Shown here: one piece after another, positions 53,141 to 61,250 of the stretch | Numbering within the stretch: the stretch's first letter is position 1 | How the letters are laid out: the number at the start of each line of letters is the position of its first letter | Source: Candidatus Limnocylindrales bacterium | GTDB taxonomy: Bacteria; Moduliflexota; Moduliflexia; Moduliflexales; JAUQPW01 | DNA: 64,000 nt | Assembly (NCBI GenBank): GCA_035559535.1 | Contig: DATMBG010000051.1 | Coordinates: 434,001-498,000 of the forward strand | Reading direction: 5' to 3' | Notes under the pieces: generated by a model | Databases searched by the model: none | Told to the model about the DNA's origin: nothing | The model's input: the letters and a program-made list of their open reading frames with translations, nothing else | Translations under genes and position numbers: made by a program

Positions 53141-53517
53141 AGAGACACACTCCAGATCGAATGACTCGAACAGTGAGCCGACTCGAACCATACCGGTAAA
53201 CCAATCTGATAGACCTTTACCAGACGGTTAAGAACCACTCCGTTTACAGTAATCAGCGTACCACTTTCAAGCACGGGCTCGTACTGACGTAATATCTGTA
53301 CCAACCGACTTCCCAAACCCTGAGGCAGAATATCTTGCGTGCGAACCTGAATCACACTCCCAACTCTTAAGTTAGACGTCAACACTCCGTGTAACAGATA
53401 CAGGAAAGTAAAGGCTACAATGATCAGCATTACTCCGAAAATGGCAAAACGAAGCACAACACCCGGAGCATCAATACCATAGTCAGCGTGCCTTGTTGCA
53501 GTAGATTGTTGGTTCAT
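53125..53517 (-). CDS. Truncated membrane-anchored protein of unknown function
   Basis: The 130-residue frame begins MNQQSTATRHADYGIDAPGV, a start I associate with some membrane-anchored SAM-dependent methyltransferases, and has one hydrophobic segment (about residues 22-45). No methyltransferase motif follows, and the C-terminus runs into the cupin remnant. It is probably a truncated or fused leftover in the decaying island. Function cannot be assigned. Confidence 0.35.
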   Translation of the reverse strand: MNQQSTATRHADYGIDAPGVVLRFAIFGVMLIIVAFTFLYLLHGVLTSNLRVGSVIQVRTQDILPQGLGSRLVQILRQYEPVLESGTLITVNGVVLNRLVKVYQIGLPVWFESAHCSSHSIWSVSLSPAL

Positions 53518-53770
53518 TCTTGATATTTAACCTACGCTTCACAAAGCATCCAACAAGTTATTGTACAGTTTCTGGATAACTCCACCACAACATCAAATAA
53601 GACGTTTAACCTACTTGGAAGGTTCCACGCGCCTCTAAGCGGCAACAAACTCCCTGACCCGGAGTCACTCGCCGGTGCTATGACCTTCTACATCGTTTTT
53701 TGCTATATTGAATATATTATGCTCCATACATAGATCCTTGACAAGTTTTTTCTGCTATTTGTAACTGTAA

Positions 53771-53916
53771 CAGCTTAGTAGGTGTCACTTTTCTGCCTGA
53801 ACACCCCCCCCTTAACCCCCCTCCAGGGGGATTCAGCAGCGGCAATCCCACGTCAGTTCCCCCTGGAGGGGGGTTAAGGGGGGGTGTTTCTTTTTCCACC
53901 TACTAAATTGATACAG
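53771..53916. mobile_element. MITE-like element, copy 2 (core inverted)
   Basis: The ends CTTAGTAGGTGTCAC (53774) and TCCACCTACTAAA (53895-53907) and inner arms CCCCTCCAGGGGG / CCCCCTGGAGGGG match copy 1, but in reverse orientation. The core of about 29 bp (53830-53858) keeps the same plus-strand orientation as in copy 1, so it is inverted relative to its own ends. Confidence 0.72.
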
Positions 53917-54104
53917 GTACCTGCTATTTTAGCTTCTTCTCTCTGGATATCCTGTCAGGAGAAAACTATCTGGAAATCTATTCTACTTCAGGAAAACACC
54001 CTAGGCTCAATATTCCTCCCCGTCCACGGGGAGGGATGGAGTGGGGGTCTCCAGCCTTACGGACACAATTTGAAACGGGCTTACGGAACATGGCAATTCC
54101 GAAA

Positions 54105-54729
54105 CATGCCCAGACTGCTTATACAAAATGGCTGCGCCAGGATCTGGATTTTTGCCAGAAGTACCATTTCCCCCACACGTAGAGAGAGTCTTCCTCACTT
54201 TCTCCACAAATTACAGGAAAAGAAGCAAACCCAGGCGCAATAACAGCCGGCGTCCCATGCCATCTTGCTGGATTACGAGTGGGGGCACACGGCCGTGTGC
54301 CCCTACCGAGGAATCATCCCTTCGACCAGTTCAGGACCCCGCTCCTAAGGCTTTCTCTTCCTCCCACATCGCAAAAACATCCCTTCCACCCTTCCATAAG
54401 CCCCAGACCCTGCAAGCCCAGGACCCCGCAACGGGAGTTTCCTGGAAAACGGGTACACTTGGTTAGTCAACGAAATCTAGGTTGGGCATTATTCCCCGAA
54501 AACCTTAGAAACCTATACCCGATGGGTACGACACTTTCAAATTTTTACTCGAGGCAAGGATCTGCAATGGCTCTTTTCTACCGACAAACGAGGCGTTGGA
54601 CCTACCCTTGTCAGGGAATTCTTGAAGTTTTTGGCGGTGACCCGAAAGGTGTCGGCCTCAACCCAGAACCAGGCCTTTAAGGCAGTGTTATTTTTTATAA
54701 ACCTGTTCGGAATAAGGGGTTTGGGATAG
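54105..54729 (+). pseudogene. Tyrosine recombinase (integron-integrase-like) pseudogene, N-terminal part only
   Basis: From about 54105 the sequence reads AYTKWLRQDLDFCQKYHFPH, then after a frameshift ESLPHFLHKLQEKKQTQAQ. After an interrupted stretch it reads YSPKTLETYTRWVRHFQ, VREFLKFLAVTRKVSASTQN and QAFKAVLFFINLFG, then a stop at 54727. This is the N-terminal SAM-like region of integron-type or phage-type integrases (Phage_int_SAM_4). A palindromic repeat (54282-54303) interrupts the middle. The catalytic domain is missing altogether. Confidence 0.72.
54282..54303. repeat. Palindromic repeat inside the integrase pseudogene
   Basis: GGGGCACACGG plus its exact complement (22 bp), followed by TACC. 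It is a member of the palindrome family, lying within the broken recombinase gene. Confidence 0.75.
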
Positions 54730-54752
54730 TCAGCCAGAACCGTTTACTTACT

Positions 54753-55046
54753 TTATCCCAGGGGTGAAGTCGTTAAGAGGGTATTGAGGGTTTTAAAATA
54801 AACTTGCGATTTTCTGGCGTGGATCACCGGAATCCCTCGTCTTCTGGCTTCTGATTTAAGGCGATAGACCAGGGTGTGATTAACAAAATCACAAAGAAGA
54901 ATAATGACTTCAATTCCATCTGGAATTTTTTTTCGAACCTCCTCATGGCTCCGTCCCTTCCAATGAAGGATCTGCTTAATCCCTAAGTCCTGGAGATTCC
55001 TTGTAAGCGATCCCAGATGATCTGCTCCTACAACTAAAACCTTCAT
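54753..55046 (-). CDS. DUF2325 family protein
   Basis: The 97-residue protein is a compact alpha/beta domain: VLVVGADHLGSLTRNLQDLG, a segment IEVIILLCDFVNHTLVYRLK, and RRGIPVIHARKSQV. These match DUF2325, whose members are found alone or with nucleotide/iron-related proteins but have no settled function. It follows the pseudo-receiver gene on the same strand by 29 bases, so they may act together. Confidence 0.8.
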   Translation of the reverse strand: MKVLVVGADHLGSLTRNLQDLGIKQILHWKGRSHEEVRKKIPDGIEVIILLCDFVNHTLVYRLKSEARRRGIPVIHARKSQVYFKTLNTLLTTSPLG

Positions 55047-55075
55047 GTTGTTTCCTTTTCCGAAAACCTATCCCT

Positions 55076-55492
55076 CTACCTGTAAACCCAAAACGTAGGG
55101 GCGGACGGCCGTCCGCCCGTACATCGGATGGCTGCAAGGACTTGCTCCAACATAGATCTTTCTAAGGGTTTATCCAGGCAATCAAAGACTCCACAAACCT
55201 GGGCTTTAATAAATACCTCTGCCCCTACCTGTGGGGTGATGAGTACTACTTTGGCTTGAGATTCAAAACGTCGAACAAGATCTAAAATTTTCATTCCCTC
55301 AAACTCCGGAAATCCAAGCTCGCTGATAATTAAAGAGAAAGCCTCCTCCCTGAAAAGTTGTGCGGCTTCATACGCCCGCGCCACTCCTTTAACCTGATAG
55401 CCATGCTCATTCAGCATTTCTTCTAAAAATTTTCGATCGTCGGGATCGGAATTTATAACCAGGGCCTTACTTAACCCATTTGTTGGTTCCAT
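55076..55492 (-). CDS. Response-regulator-like pseudo-receiver, phospho-Asp replaced by Glu
   Basis: The 138-residue protein is a stand-alone receiver fold. The acidic pair (NSDPDD) and the conserved Lys (CLDKPLE) are kept. The phospho-acceptor position, normally D in a D-x-x-MP motif, is Glu (SELGFPEFEG), so normal phosphorylation is unlikely and a constitutively active-like state is possible. The final residues (CTGGRPSAPTFWVYR) are read from a perfect 28-bp palindrome, so the C-terminus has been replaced or extended by a repeat. It lies immediately upstream of the DUF2325 gene. Confidence 0.78.
   Translation of the reverse strand: MEPTNGLSKALVINSDPDDRKFLEEMLNEHGYQVKGVARAYEAAQLFREEAFSLIISELGFPEFEGMKILDLVRRFESQAKVVLITPQVGAEVFIKAQVCGVFDCLDKPLERSMLEQVLAAIRCTGGRPSAPTFWVYR
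55095..55122. repeat. 28-bp palindrome forming the 3' end of the pseudo-receiver gene
   Basis: GTAGGGGCGGACGG followed by CCGTCCGCCCGTAC is a near-perfect family member read in frame as the protein's C-terminal tail. Confidence 0.8.
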
Positions 55493-55887
55493 GATGTACC
55501 TCCCTACCTGATAAGGACAAGGGGTTTAAAGATATCCAAGATCGTTACCTCCAGAATACGCAAAGGTGGTACCATCCAGACCAAAGGAAAGGTTTTAAGG
55601 GATATTCTCTTTAAAAACAGATACTTAGAATGAAGATGCTCCTTCTAAGCAGTCTTCAAATACGAGTAGATTTTAGGCAAATCCCGGAAAAGGTGATTAA
55701 AATCCATACAATTGGATTAGTTTTTATGTAAAATATCCCTATTCAAAAACAAAACCCCCATAGACAAAAAACTTCTTTGTCTTTATTCTTTAAATAATGA
55801 AAAAGTAAACGGTCGTGTAAAACCTCTCCCTTTTAAGAGATGGGTTACTGTGTAGTCAGAGGAACCCGAAACAACAGAAAATGAAAT

Positions 55888-57195
55888 ATGAACCCAATAA
55901 CAAAAAGGATTGTTTTCCTCCTCTTTTTTGTAAATCTATTTTTTGTCCAAAACGAAGTTTTCAGCGCCTCCGAAGAAAGTTCCGAGCTGCAAACCGAAGC
56001 GGAGCGACAACGTCTTCAAAAGCTTCAAAACATCCAGCCTCCCAACCAGAGTGGCGTGGAACGAGGGCTTGTCTGGTTAGAAGGCTATTTTCTTGAAGGC
56101 ATACTTCCCAATTATAAAGGATTTACCCCTCAAGTAGGAACCATTACATCGGGTTCCAGCATCGCTTTTGGAGGACTTTACTGGAAGCCCAATATCGGCG
56201 GCTCGATCATTGACCTTCAAGTTTCTGGTGGCTATTCAATCTTGGGCTATCAGGAATACGAGTTGCAAATCGGAAGGGTTACCCAAAAACCGACCCTCTT
56301 TTTAGAATTCCCTCATTTTATCGGGGATATCTTCCAATTTGGTGATATTCGACAGGAGGATCGGGATTTTTTCCTTTACGCGGATCTGGATTATCGCAAT
56401 TTTCCTCAGCAAGATTTTTTTGGTATTGGTCCGAACTCCCTGGAAGACAATCGAACTGATTATAAACTGGAAGGAGCTACCTATGATGCCGTCGTAGGGT
56501 ATCAGTTTAACCGTTGGCTTCGTACCGGCCTCCGGGTGGGGTTTATACAGGTAAATATCGATCGGGGTACCGATGAGAGCATTCCAGCCACACAAGACGT
56601 ATTCAATGATATTTCAGCCCCGGGATTGGCCAAACAACCGGACTTTTTTCGCCTGAGTAGCTCTCTAATCTTTAACTATCGGGATGTACCGGGAAATCCT
56701 CACCGGGGTGGAGTCTTAGGGTTTATGTTTACCCGATATCAGGATCTTGATGAGGATCAATTCAGCTTCAATCGTTTCGCCTTTGATGCTCGACATTACT
56801 TACCTTTAGGGTCACCTGCCCGGGTTCTTGCTGTTCGATTCTTTACTTCCCTGGATGACACCGATGAAGGAAATCGGGTTCCTTTTTACCTCCAGGAAAC
56901 TTTAGGAGGAAGTAATACGCTGCAAGGCTTTCGTTCCTTTCGTTTTCAGGATACAAACTTGCTATACCTCGCCGCCGAATATCGATGGGAAGCCTTAGAT
57001 TATCTGGAATTTGCCCTTTTTTATGATACAGGTAAGGTTTTTGCCGACCGGTCTGATTTTAATCTTACCGATTTAGAAGATAGTTACGGCTTTGGAGTCC
57101 GATTTAAAGCACCGAGTTCGGTCATCTTCCGGTTTGATATAGGTCACAGCGTCGAAGGTACTCAACTTTATTTTGCCTTTGGATCCACGTTTTAA
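55888..57195 (+). CDS. POTRA-less Omp85/BamA-type outer-membrane barrel (copy B)
   Basis: The 435-residue protein parallels copy A along its whole length. It has a signal peptide (residues about 1-27), the QRLQKLQ-rich start, NYKGFTPQVG, the FYLQETLGGSNTLQGF motif (here LQGF rather than LRGF, so the conserved Arg of the Omp85 motif is lost), and the FALFYDTGKVF and GFGVRFKAPSSVIFRFDIGH strands, ending in Phe. The kinase-like gene follows 62 bases later. The arrangement repeats that at 23.9 kb. Confidence 0.8.
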   Translation: MNPITKRIVFLLFFVNLFFVQNEVFSASEESSELQTEAERQRLQKLQNIQPPNQSGVERGLVWLEGYFLEGILPNYKGFTPQVGTITSGSSIAFGGLYWKPNIGGSIIDLQVSGGYSILGYQEYELQIGRVTQKPTLFLEFPHFIGDIFQFGDIRQEDRDFFLYADLDYRNFPQQDFFGIGPNSLEDNRTDYKLEGATYDAVVGYQFNRWLRTGLRVGFIQVNIDRGTDESIPATQDVFNDISAPGLAKQPDFFRLSSSLIFNYRDVPGNPHRGGVLGFMFTRYQDLDEDQFSFNRFAFDARHYLPLGSPARVLAVRFFTSLDDTDEGNRVPFYLQETLGGSNTLQGFRSFRFQDTNLLYLAAEYRWEALDYLEFALFYDTGKVFADRSDFNLTDLEDSYGFGVRFKAPSSVIFRFDIGHSVEGTQLYFAFGSTF

Positions 57196-57257
57196 ATCCT
57201 GCTTAAGGCCGGTTGTCATTTGCAAGATCTCATGTACAACCGATACTAGGTAAAAAT

Positions 57258-59018
57258 ATGAAAGATTTACTAAAGCAACTTTCCAAAATACTCTGGCTTG
57301 GACTCTTGTTATCCGTAATCAACCTTTCGGGAGCAATTGCCTGGGACAACCAACAACAATCCAACGATCCTTCAACCCGACCTGAGACAAGGAACGTAGA
57401 ACCGGTCGCGGATCAAAAACCCAAATTCTTTCCCTATGATCCTGTATGGGTAGATCGAGACCAGATTTCCATTCCCAAGCCAAAACCTATTGAGTTGAGT
57501 AAGATATATGATTTTGCAGAGAACACCTTTAGTAAGCCTGGAGATCCAACGATTCGGCGGGCTCAGAACATCAACACCCTGGGAGAAGTTCCCGATTCCA
57601 GTTGGTTTACCAACCGAATTGGACTCCACCCCATGACTTTAGAACAACTCGCTCGGGGCCCCAATCGAAGCGATGGACCGGATATGTCCGGCCCCTGGAC
57701 CATCATCTCAGCCAAAACTCAGGGCGTTACCCCGGGATTCGTCATGAAGGATAGCCGAGGAGATACTTATTTTATCAAGTTAGATCCCAAGAAATACCCC
57801 CAAATGGCAACCTCAGCCGAGGTCATAAGCACGAAGTTTTTCTACGCCTTTGGATATAATGTTCCGGAGAACTATCTCGCCTTCTTCCGACCGGAGCAAC
57901 TTAAAATTGGACCGGAAGCTAAAGTTCCCGGTAGGGATGGTAAAAAACGACCGATGACCAAAGCCGATATCGATGCGATCCTGTGTAAAGTGCCGAAGCG
58001 TTCCGATGGAACCATTCAGGCTCTTGCCAGTCTCAAGCTTCCAGGAGAACCCCTGGGTCCTTTTAAATATTATGGAACCCGAAGTGACGACCCCAACGAT
58101 ATATTTCCCCATGAGAACCGTCGTGAGTTACGAGGATTGCAAGTTTTTTTCTCCTGGTTGAACGATAATGATTCCGATGCGACCAATACTTTAGATATGT
58201 ATGTAACGGAAGCAGGTCGTAGCTACGTTAAGCATTACCTCATCGATTTTGGAACCACCCTGGGGAGTGCGGCCATTGCTCCCCATGGTCCCCGGGAAGG
58301 GAATGCCTACTACTTTGAAGGGAAGCCCACTCTGAAATCGGCCCTTACTTTAGGCCTCTGGGACCCCCCTTGGAGACACATCCAATATCAAGAATATCCG
58401 GAAATCGGACGGTTTGAAGCTTCTTATTTCCGACCCGAACACTGGAAACCAGATTATCCCAATCCTGCCGGCATTCGGATGCAGAATGAAGATGCCTTCT
58501 GGGCTACCCGGACGGTAATGCGTTTTACCGATGAGATGGTCCGGGCCATTGTAAAAACCGGTCAAATTTCTAACCCGGAAGCCGAGAATTTTCTCGTAAA
58601 AACTCTCCTTCAAAGACGAGATAAGATCCTTCATTATTATCTAAACCAGATTAACCCCTTAGATGATTTTCGGTTAGTCATCCCAGAAACAACTCCCCAA
58701 ACTACTCCGGAACAGCCTGAGGAAGCTACTCCTTTCCTGAATTTCAAAAATCTAGGAGTAGAAGCCAGAATTTCTACGGCTAATTCATACGAGTATCAAT
58801 GGTTCCGATTTAATAACCAAGACGGTTCAACAGAACCTTTGACCGAGATTCAATCCTCTGCCTCTCCCTCAATCCCTGTACCCCAGGATGCTTCTCCTTA
58901 TCTCATGGTAAGAATCCGAACCCTCAGTCCGAATCAGGAAAACTGGAAGAAAAAAGTAGAAGTTTTTATCCGTAACATTCCGGAAAAATCCGTCGTAGGA
59001 ATTGAAAGGGAAAACTAA
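57258..59018 (+). CDS. Exported protein with kinase-like motifs (copy B), catalytic His changed to Asp
   Basis: The 586-residue protein is a paralog of copy A. A signal peptide (about residues 1-28) comes first. Motifs are K174 in YFIKLD, E188 in ATSAEVIS, a loop D303-x-D305-x4-N310 (WLNDNDSDATN) where copy A has His, and D330-F-G in YLIDFGTTLG. I chose the ATG at 57258; the longer frame opens with TTG. No nucleotide-carrier gene follows this copy; the convergent pgl gene is next. A Pro/Thr/Glu-rich insertion near residue 480 is absent from copy A. Confidence 0.6.
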   Translation: MKDLLKQLSKILWLGLLLSVINLSGAIAWDNQQQSNDPSTRPETRNVEPVADQKPKFFPYDPVWVDRDQISIPKPKPIELSKIYDFAENTFSKPGDPTIRRAQNINTLGEVPDSSWFTNRIGLHPMTLEQLARGPNRSDGPDMSGPWTIISAKTQGVTPGFVMKDSRGDTYFIKLDPKKYPQMATSAEVISTKFFYAFGYNVPENYLAFFRPEQLKIGPEAKVPGRDGKKRPMTKADIDAILCKVPKRSDGTIQALASLKLPGEPLGPFKYYGTRSDDPNDIFPHENRRELRGLQVFFSWLNDNDSDATNTLDMYVTEAGRSYVKHYLIDFGTTLGSAAIAPHGPREGNAYYFEGKPTLKSALTLGLWDPPWRHIQYQEYPEIGRFEASYFRPEHWKPDYPNPAGIRMQNEDAFWATRTVMRFTDEMVRAIVKTGQISNPEAENFLVKTLLQRRDKILHYYLNQINPLDDFRLVIPETTPQTTPEQPEEATPFLNFKNLGVEARISTANSYEYQWFRFNNQDGSTEPLTEIQSSASPSIPVPQDASPYLMVRIRTLSPNQENWKKKVEVFIRNIPEKSVVGIEREN

Positions 59019-59047
59019 AATTTATTTTGGTCAAGCCGATGAAATTT

Positions 59048-59818
59048 TTAGCTGCAGGATTCATCTCCTTGAAGTAAACGTGCGGCGGCGTGATCGACCA
59101 GCCAGAGTAACTCTCCGGGGTCTGGACGAATCAACTGGGCAGGGAGTTGTTGGGGTTCATATCTTCCTTCAAGGACTGCCTTCAAAGGCAGGGCTTTTTC
59201 ATCTCCACTCACCAGGAAGATCACACAGGCTGCACGGTTCAAGACGGGTACCGTCAAGGTTACCCGATTGGTATACAACTTTCCGACCCAGTTGGAGACG
59301 ACCAGTCGTTTTTGTTCCTGTAATGCTCTTGTACAGGGAAAAAGTGAAGCGGTATGGGCATCGGACCCAAGACCCAGGAACACCAGATCGAAACGTGGAA
59401 GTTGTTCGGCCGACAATTGAAAGAAATCTCGTAATACCTGCTCATATTCCTCGGCTGCTTTCCCGGCATCCGGATTCTCACCTCTGATCCGATGGATATG
59501 GGTTGGTGGAACGGGTACTTTGGATAACATTACCTCGTTGGCCATGCGATAGTTACTCTCTATATGATCAGGTGGAACGGGACGTTCATCCCCCCAGAAG
59601 AAGTAAATCCGGTCCCAAGGTATCTGGTTTCGAAAGGTTGCATCATCGACCAACAATGAGTAAAATCCCTTGGGCGTTGAACCACCGGACAGTACCACCG
59701 TAAAGGAACCTTTTGCTTCTACCGCTTCTCTGGCCCGGCGCATAAACTCTGTAGCTGCTGCACGATATAAGGCCTCGGCATCGGTTACAATCTGAATTTT
59801 GGGTTTCATAGAGACCAT
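59048..59818 (-). CDS. pgl: 6-phosphogluconolactonase
   Basis: The 256-residue protein of the SugI/Pgl family has VVLSGGSTPKGFYSLL, IYFFWGDERPVPPDHIESNYRM, FDLVFLGLGSDAHTASLFP and VFLVSGDEKA-type segments (here VIFLVSGDEKALPLK). It hydrolyses 6-phosphogluconolactone in the oxidative pentose-phosphate pathway. No zwf or gnd gene is adjacent. It converges with the kinase-like copy B gene. Confidence 0.95.
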   Translation of the reverse strand: MVSMKPKIQIVTDAEALYRAAATEFMRRAREAVEAKGSFTVVLSGGSTPKGFYSLLVDDATFRNQIPWDRIYFFWGDERPVPPDHIESNYRMANEVMLSKVPVPPTHIHRIRGENPDAGKAAEEYEQVLRDFFQLSAEQLPRFDLVFLGLGSDAHTASLFPCTRALQEQKRLVVSNWVGKLYTNRVTLTVPVLNRAACVIFLVSGDEKALPLKAVLEGRYEPQQLPAQLIRPDPGELLWLVDHAAARLLQGDESCS

Positions 59819-59887
59819 ACTTCTCCTTTATTCCCTAATAATCTTCCTCTTTCCCTCCTCTTTTGGAGTGCTTATAGATTTTTTCCT

Positions 59888-60688
59888 TCATGCCAATAGA
59901 ACGGCAATGATCCCCGTGAGGAATATCCCATCGAATCGGCCTGCACCCCCAATGGAAGCGATGGGGGCCCCTAAACGGGGAATAACATGTAGATTAAGCA
60001 AATCGGCACCAATCAAACTACCCAGACTTCCAGCAATATAGGCTATCGGCGGTGCATTTTGCGGGGCAAGGAGATAGGCCAGGAATGCAGCTAAAAGAGG
60101 GGGAAGAAACATGGGTACGGCTATCCCTACACCCGGTACCGGCCGGGCTATCCAATGGACTACCATCGTCATAATTAAAACGGCGATACCGCTCTGGAGC
60201 AACAGATGCAGATTTTTAATTAAAAGGTAGAGTGAAATCAGAATGGGAACCACAGCTCCTCCTACATTGATGGCAATAACCGTCCTTCCCGTGCTTACAA
60301 GGGTAGGAATAACATATCGCATACCGAAGAAATTAACCACCTTGTTTTCGATAAATCGTTCCCCGGGAATTTCCATGATGGGGATGTTGATGTAACTCCC
60401 TATCAAGGATAAAAACAGTAAAATCAGAATATACCTGGAATTAACGCCGGCCTTCTCATAGGCATAGCTGATGATTCCTATTTCGATCATAACTACAAGA
60501 ACGGCCAAAACCAGAAAGAACAACAGGATAAAGGGAATGGTAAGGGGGAAGAAATACATACCGATGCCTCCTTTTAGAAGAGTTATCACGGTACCGGGTA
60601 CCTTTGAAGGGTCAAGTACCTTAGCCTGGATTAACTCGGTTAAATAAGTCAATGAAATGATGGGTAACCGATGGGGATATTTCTCCAT
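59888..60688 (-). CDS. DUF1614 family integral membrane protein
   Basis: The 266-residue protein has about seven membrane segments. Family sequence is seen in SYAYEKAGVNSRYILILLFL, GSYINIPIMEIPGE, NVGGAVVPILISLYLL and the C-terminal GADLLNLHVIPRLGAPIASI, IGGAGRFDGIFLTGIIAVLL. Function is unknown. The coding strand is opposite to the histidine-kinase gene that follows across a repeat-rich spacer. Confidence 0.82.
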   Translation of the reverse strand: MEKYPHRLPIISLTYLTELIQAKVLDPSKVPGTVITLLKGGIGMYFFPLTIPFILLFFLVLAVLVVMIEIGIISYAYEKAGVNSRYILILLFLSLIGSYINIPIMEIPGERFIENKVVNFFGMRYVIPTLVSTGRTVIAINVGGAVVPILISLYLLIKNLHLLLQSGIAVLIMTMVVHWIARPVPGVGIAVPMFLPPLLAAFLAYLLAPQNAPPIAYIAGSLGSLIGADLLNLHVIPRLGAPIASIGGAGRFDGIFLTGIIAVLLA

Positions 60689-60846
60689 CTACGGTCACTC
60701 TACGGTCACTTAAAATTTACTCCTTCTCACCTGTTTACCTCAAGCCTAAGACCTATAAAATCTACCTTTGCTCTTTTTATACCTCTTCACCGCACAACGG
60801 ATAGGGTAGGAAGAAGTAACGGTAACCCTTTAACCGGTGTCATTTT

Positions 60847-61020
60847 TTCTGTCTAAACATCCCCCATCCATACGCGCCGGGTTAAGCTGAAAAGCCCCGT
60901 TAAGGGCGAACCGTGGCTGGCACATATACCCTCAAGGGGGGACTGATGCGGGATTGTTCCTATTGAAGTCCCCCCTCCAGGCGGACCCGGCAGGTGATTC
61001 TTCTTCCATCTACTAAACGG
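60847..61020. mobile_element. MITE-like element, decayed copy 3
   Basis: The left end (TTCTGTCTAAACATCCCCC), right end (TTCTTCCATCTACTAAAC) and core (60941-60970, GACTGATGCGGGATTG) correspond to copies 1 and 2 with mutations and an insertion of about 70 bp on the left side. The core orientation relative to the ends agrees with copy 1 and is opposite to copy 2. Confidence 0.55.
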
Positions 61021-61176
61021 TCCTGGCCCGTTGGGTCACCACAATGCATGAAAATAGCTCAGATTGATTAAACTGCCTCAGGTACCAGAGTCTTCACGGC
61101 TATTTTCACATGAAATCGATACAGACCCTATTAAGAAACCCTACCTTGACCTCCTCTAAGCAGAAGAATAAGTTAT

Positions 61177-61222
61177 TAAAGTAAAAGAAGATTTTCTCCT
61201 AAAGTAAAAGAAGATTTTCTCC
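61177..61222. repeat. Perfect 2 x 23-bp tandem repeat
   Basis: The unit TAAAGTAAAAGAAGATTTTC plus TCC occurs twice in a row, ending 28 bases before the histidine-kinase start. Copy-number change could alter the promoter or leader of that gene. Confidence 0.8.
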
Positions 61223-61250
61223 TATAACAAGGGTAGGTCCCTGTCTCCGG

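Noticed and set aside
53884-54680. Several 110-130-codon plus-strand frames
   Set aside because: They are out-of-frame readings of the integrase remnant and of a palindromic repeat.
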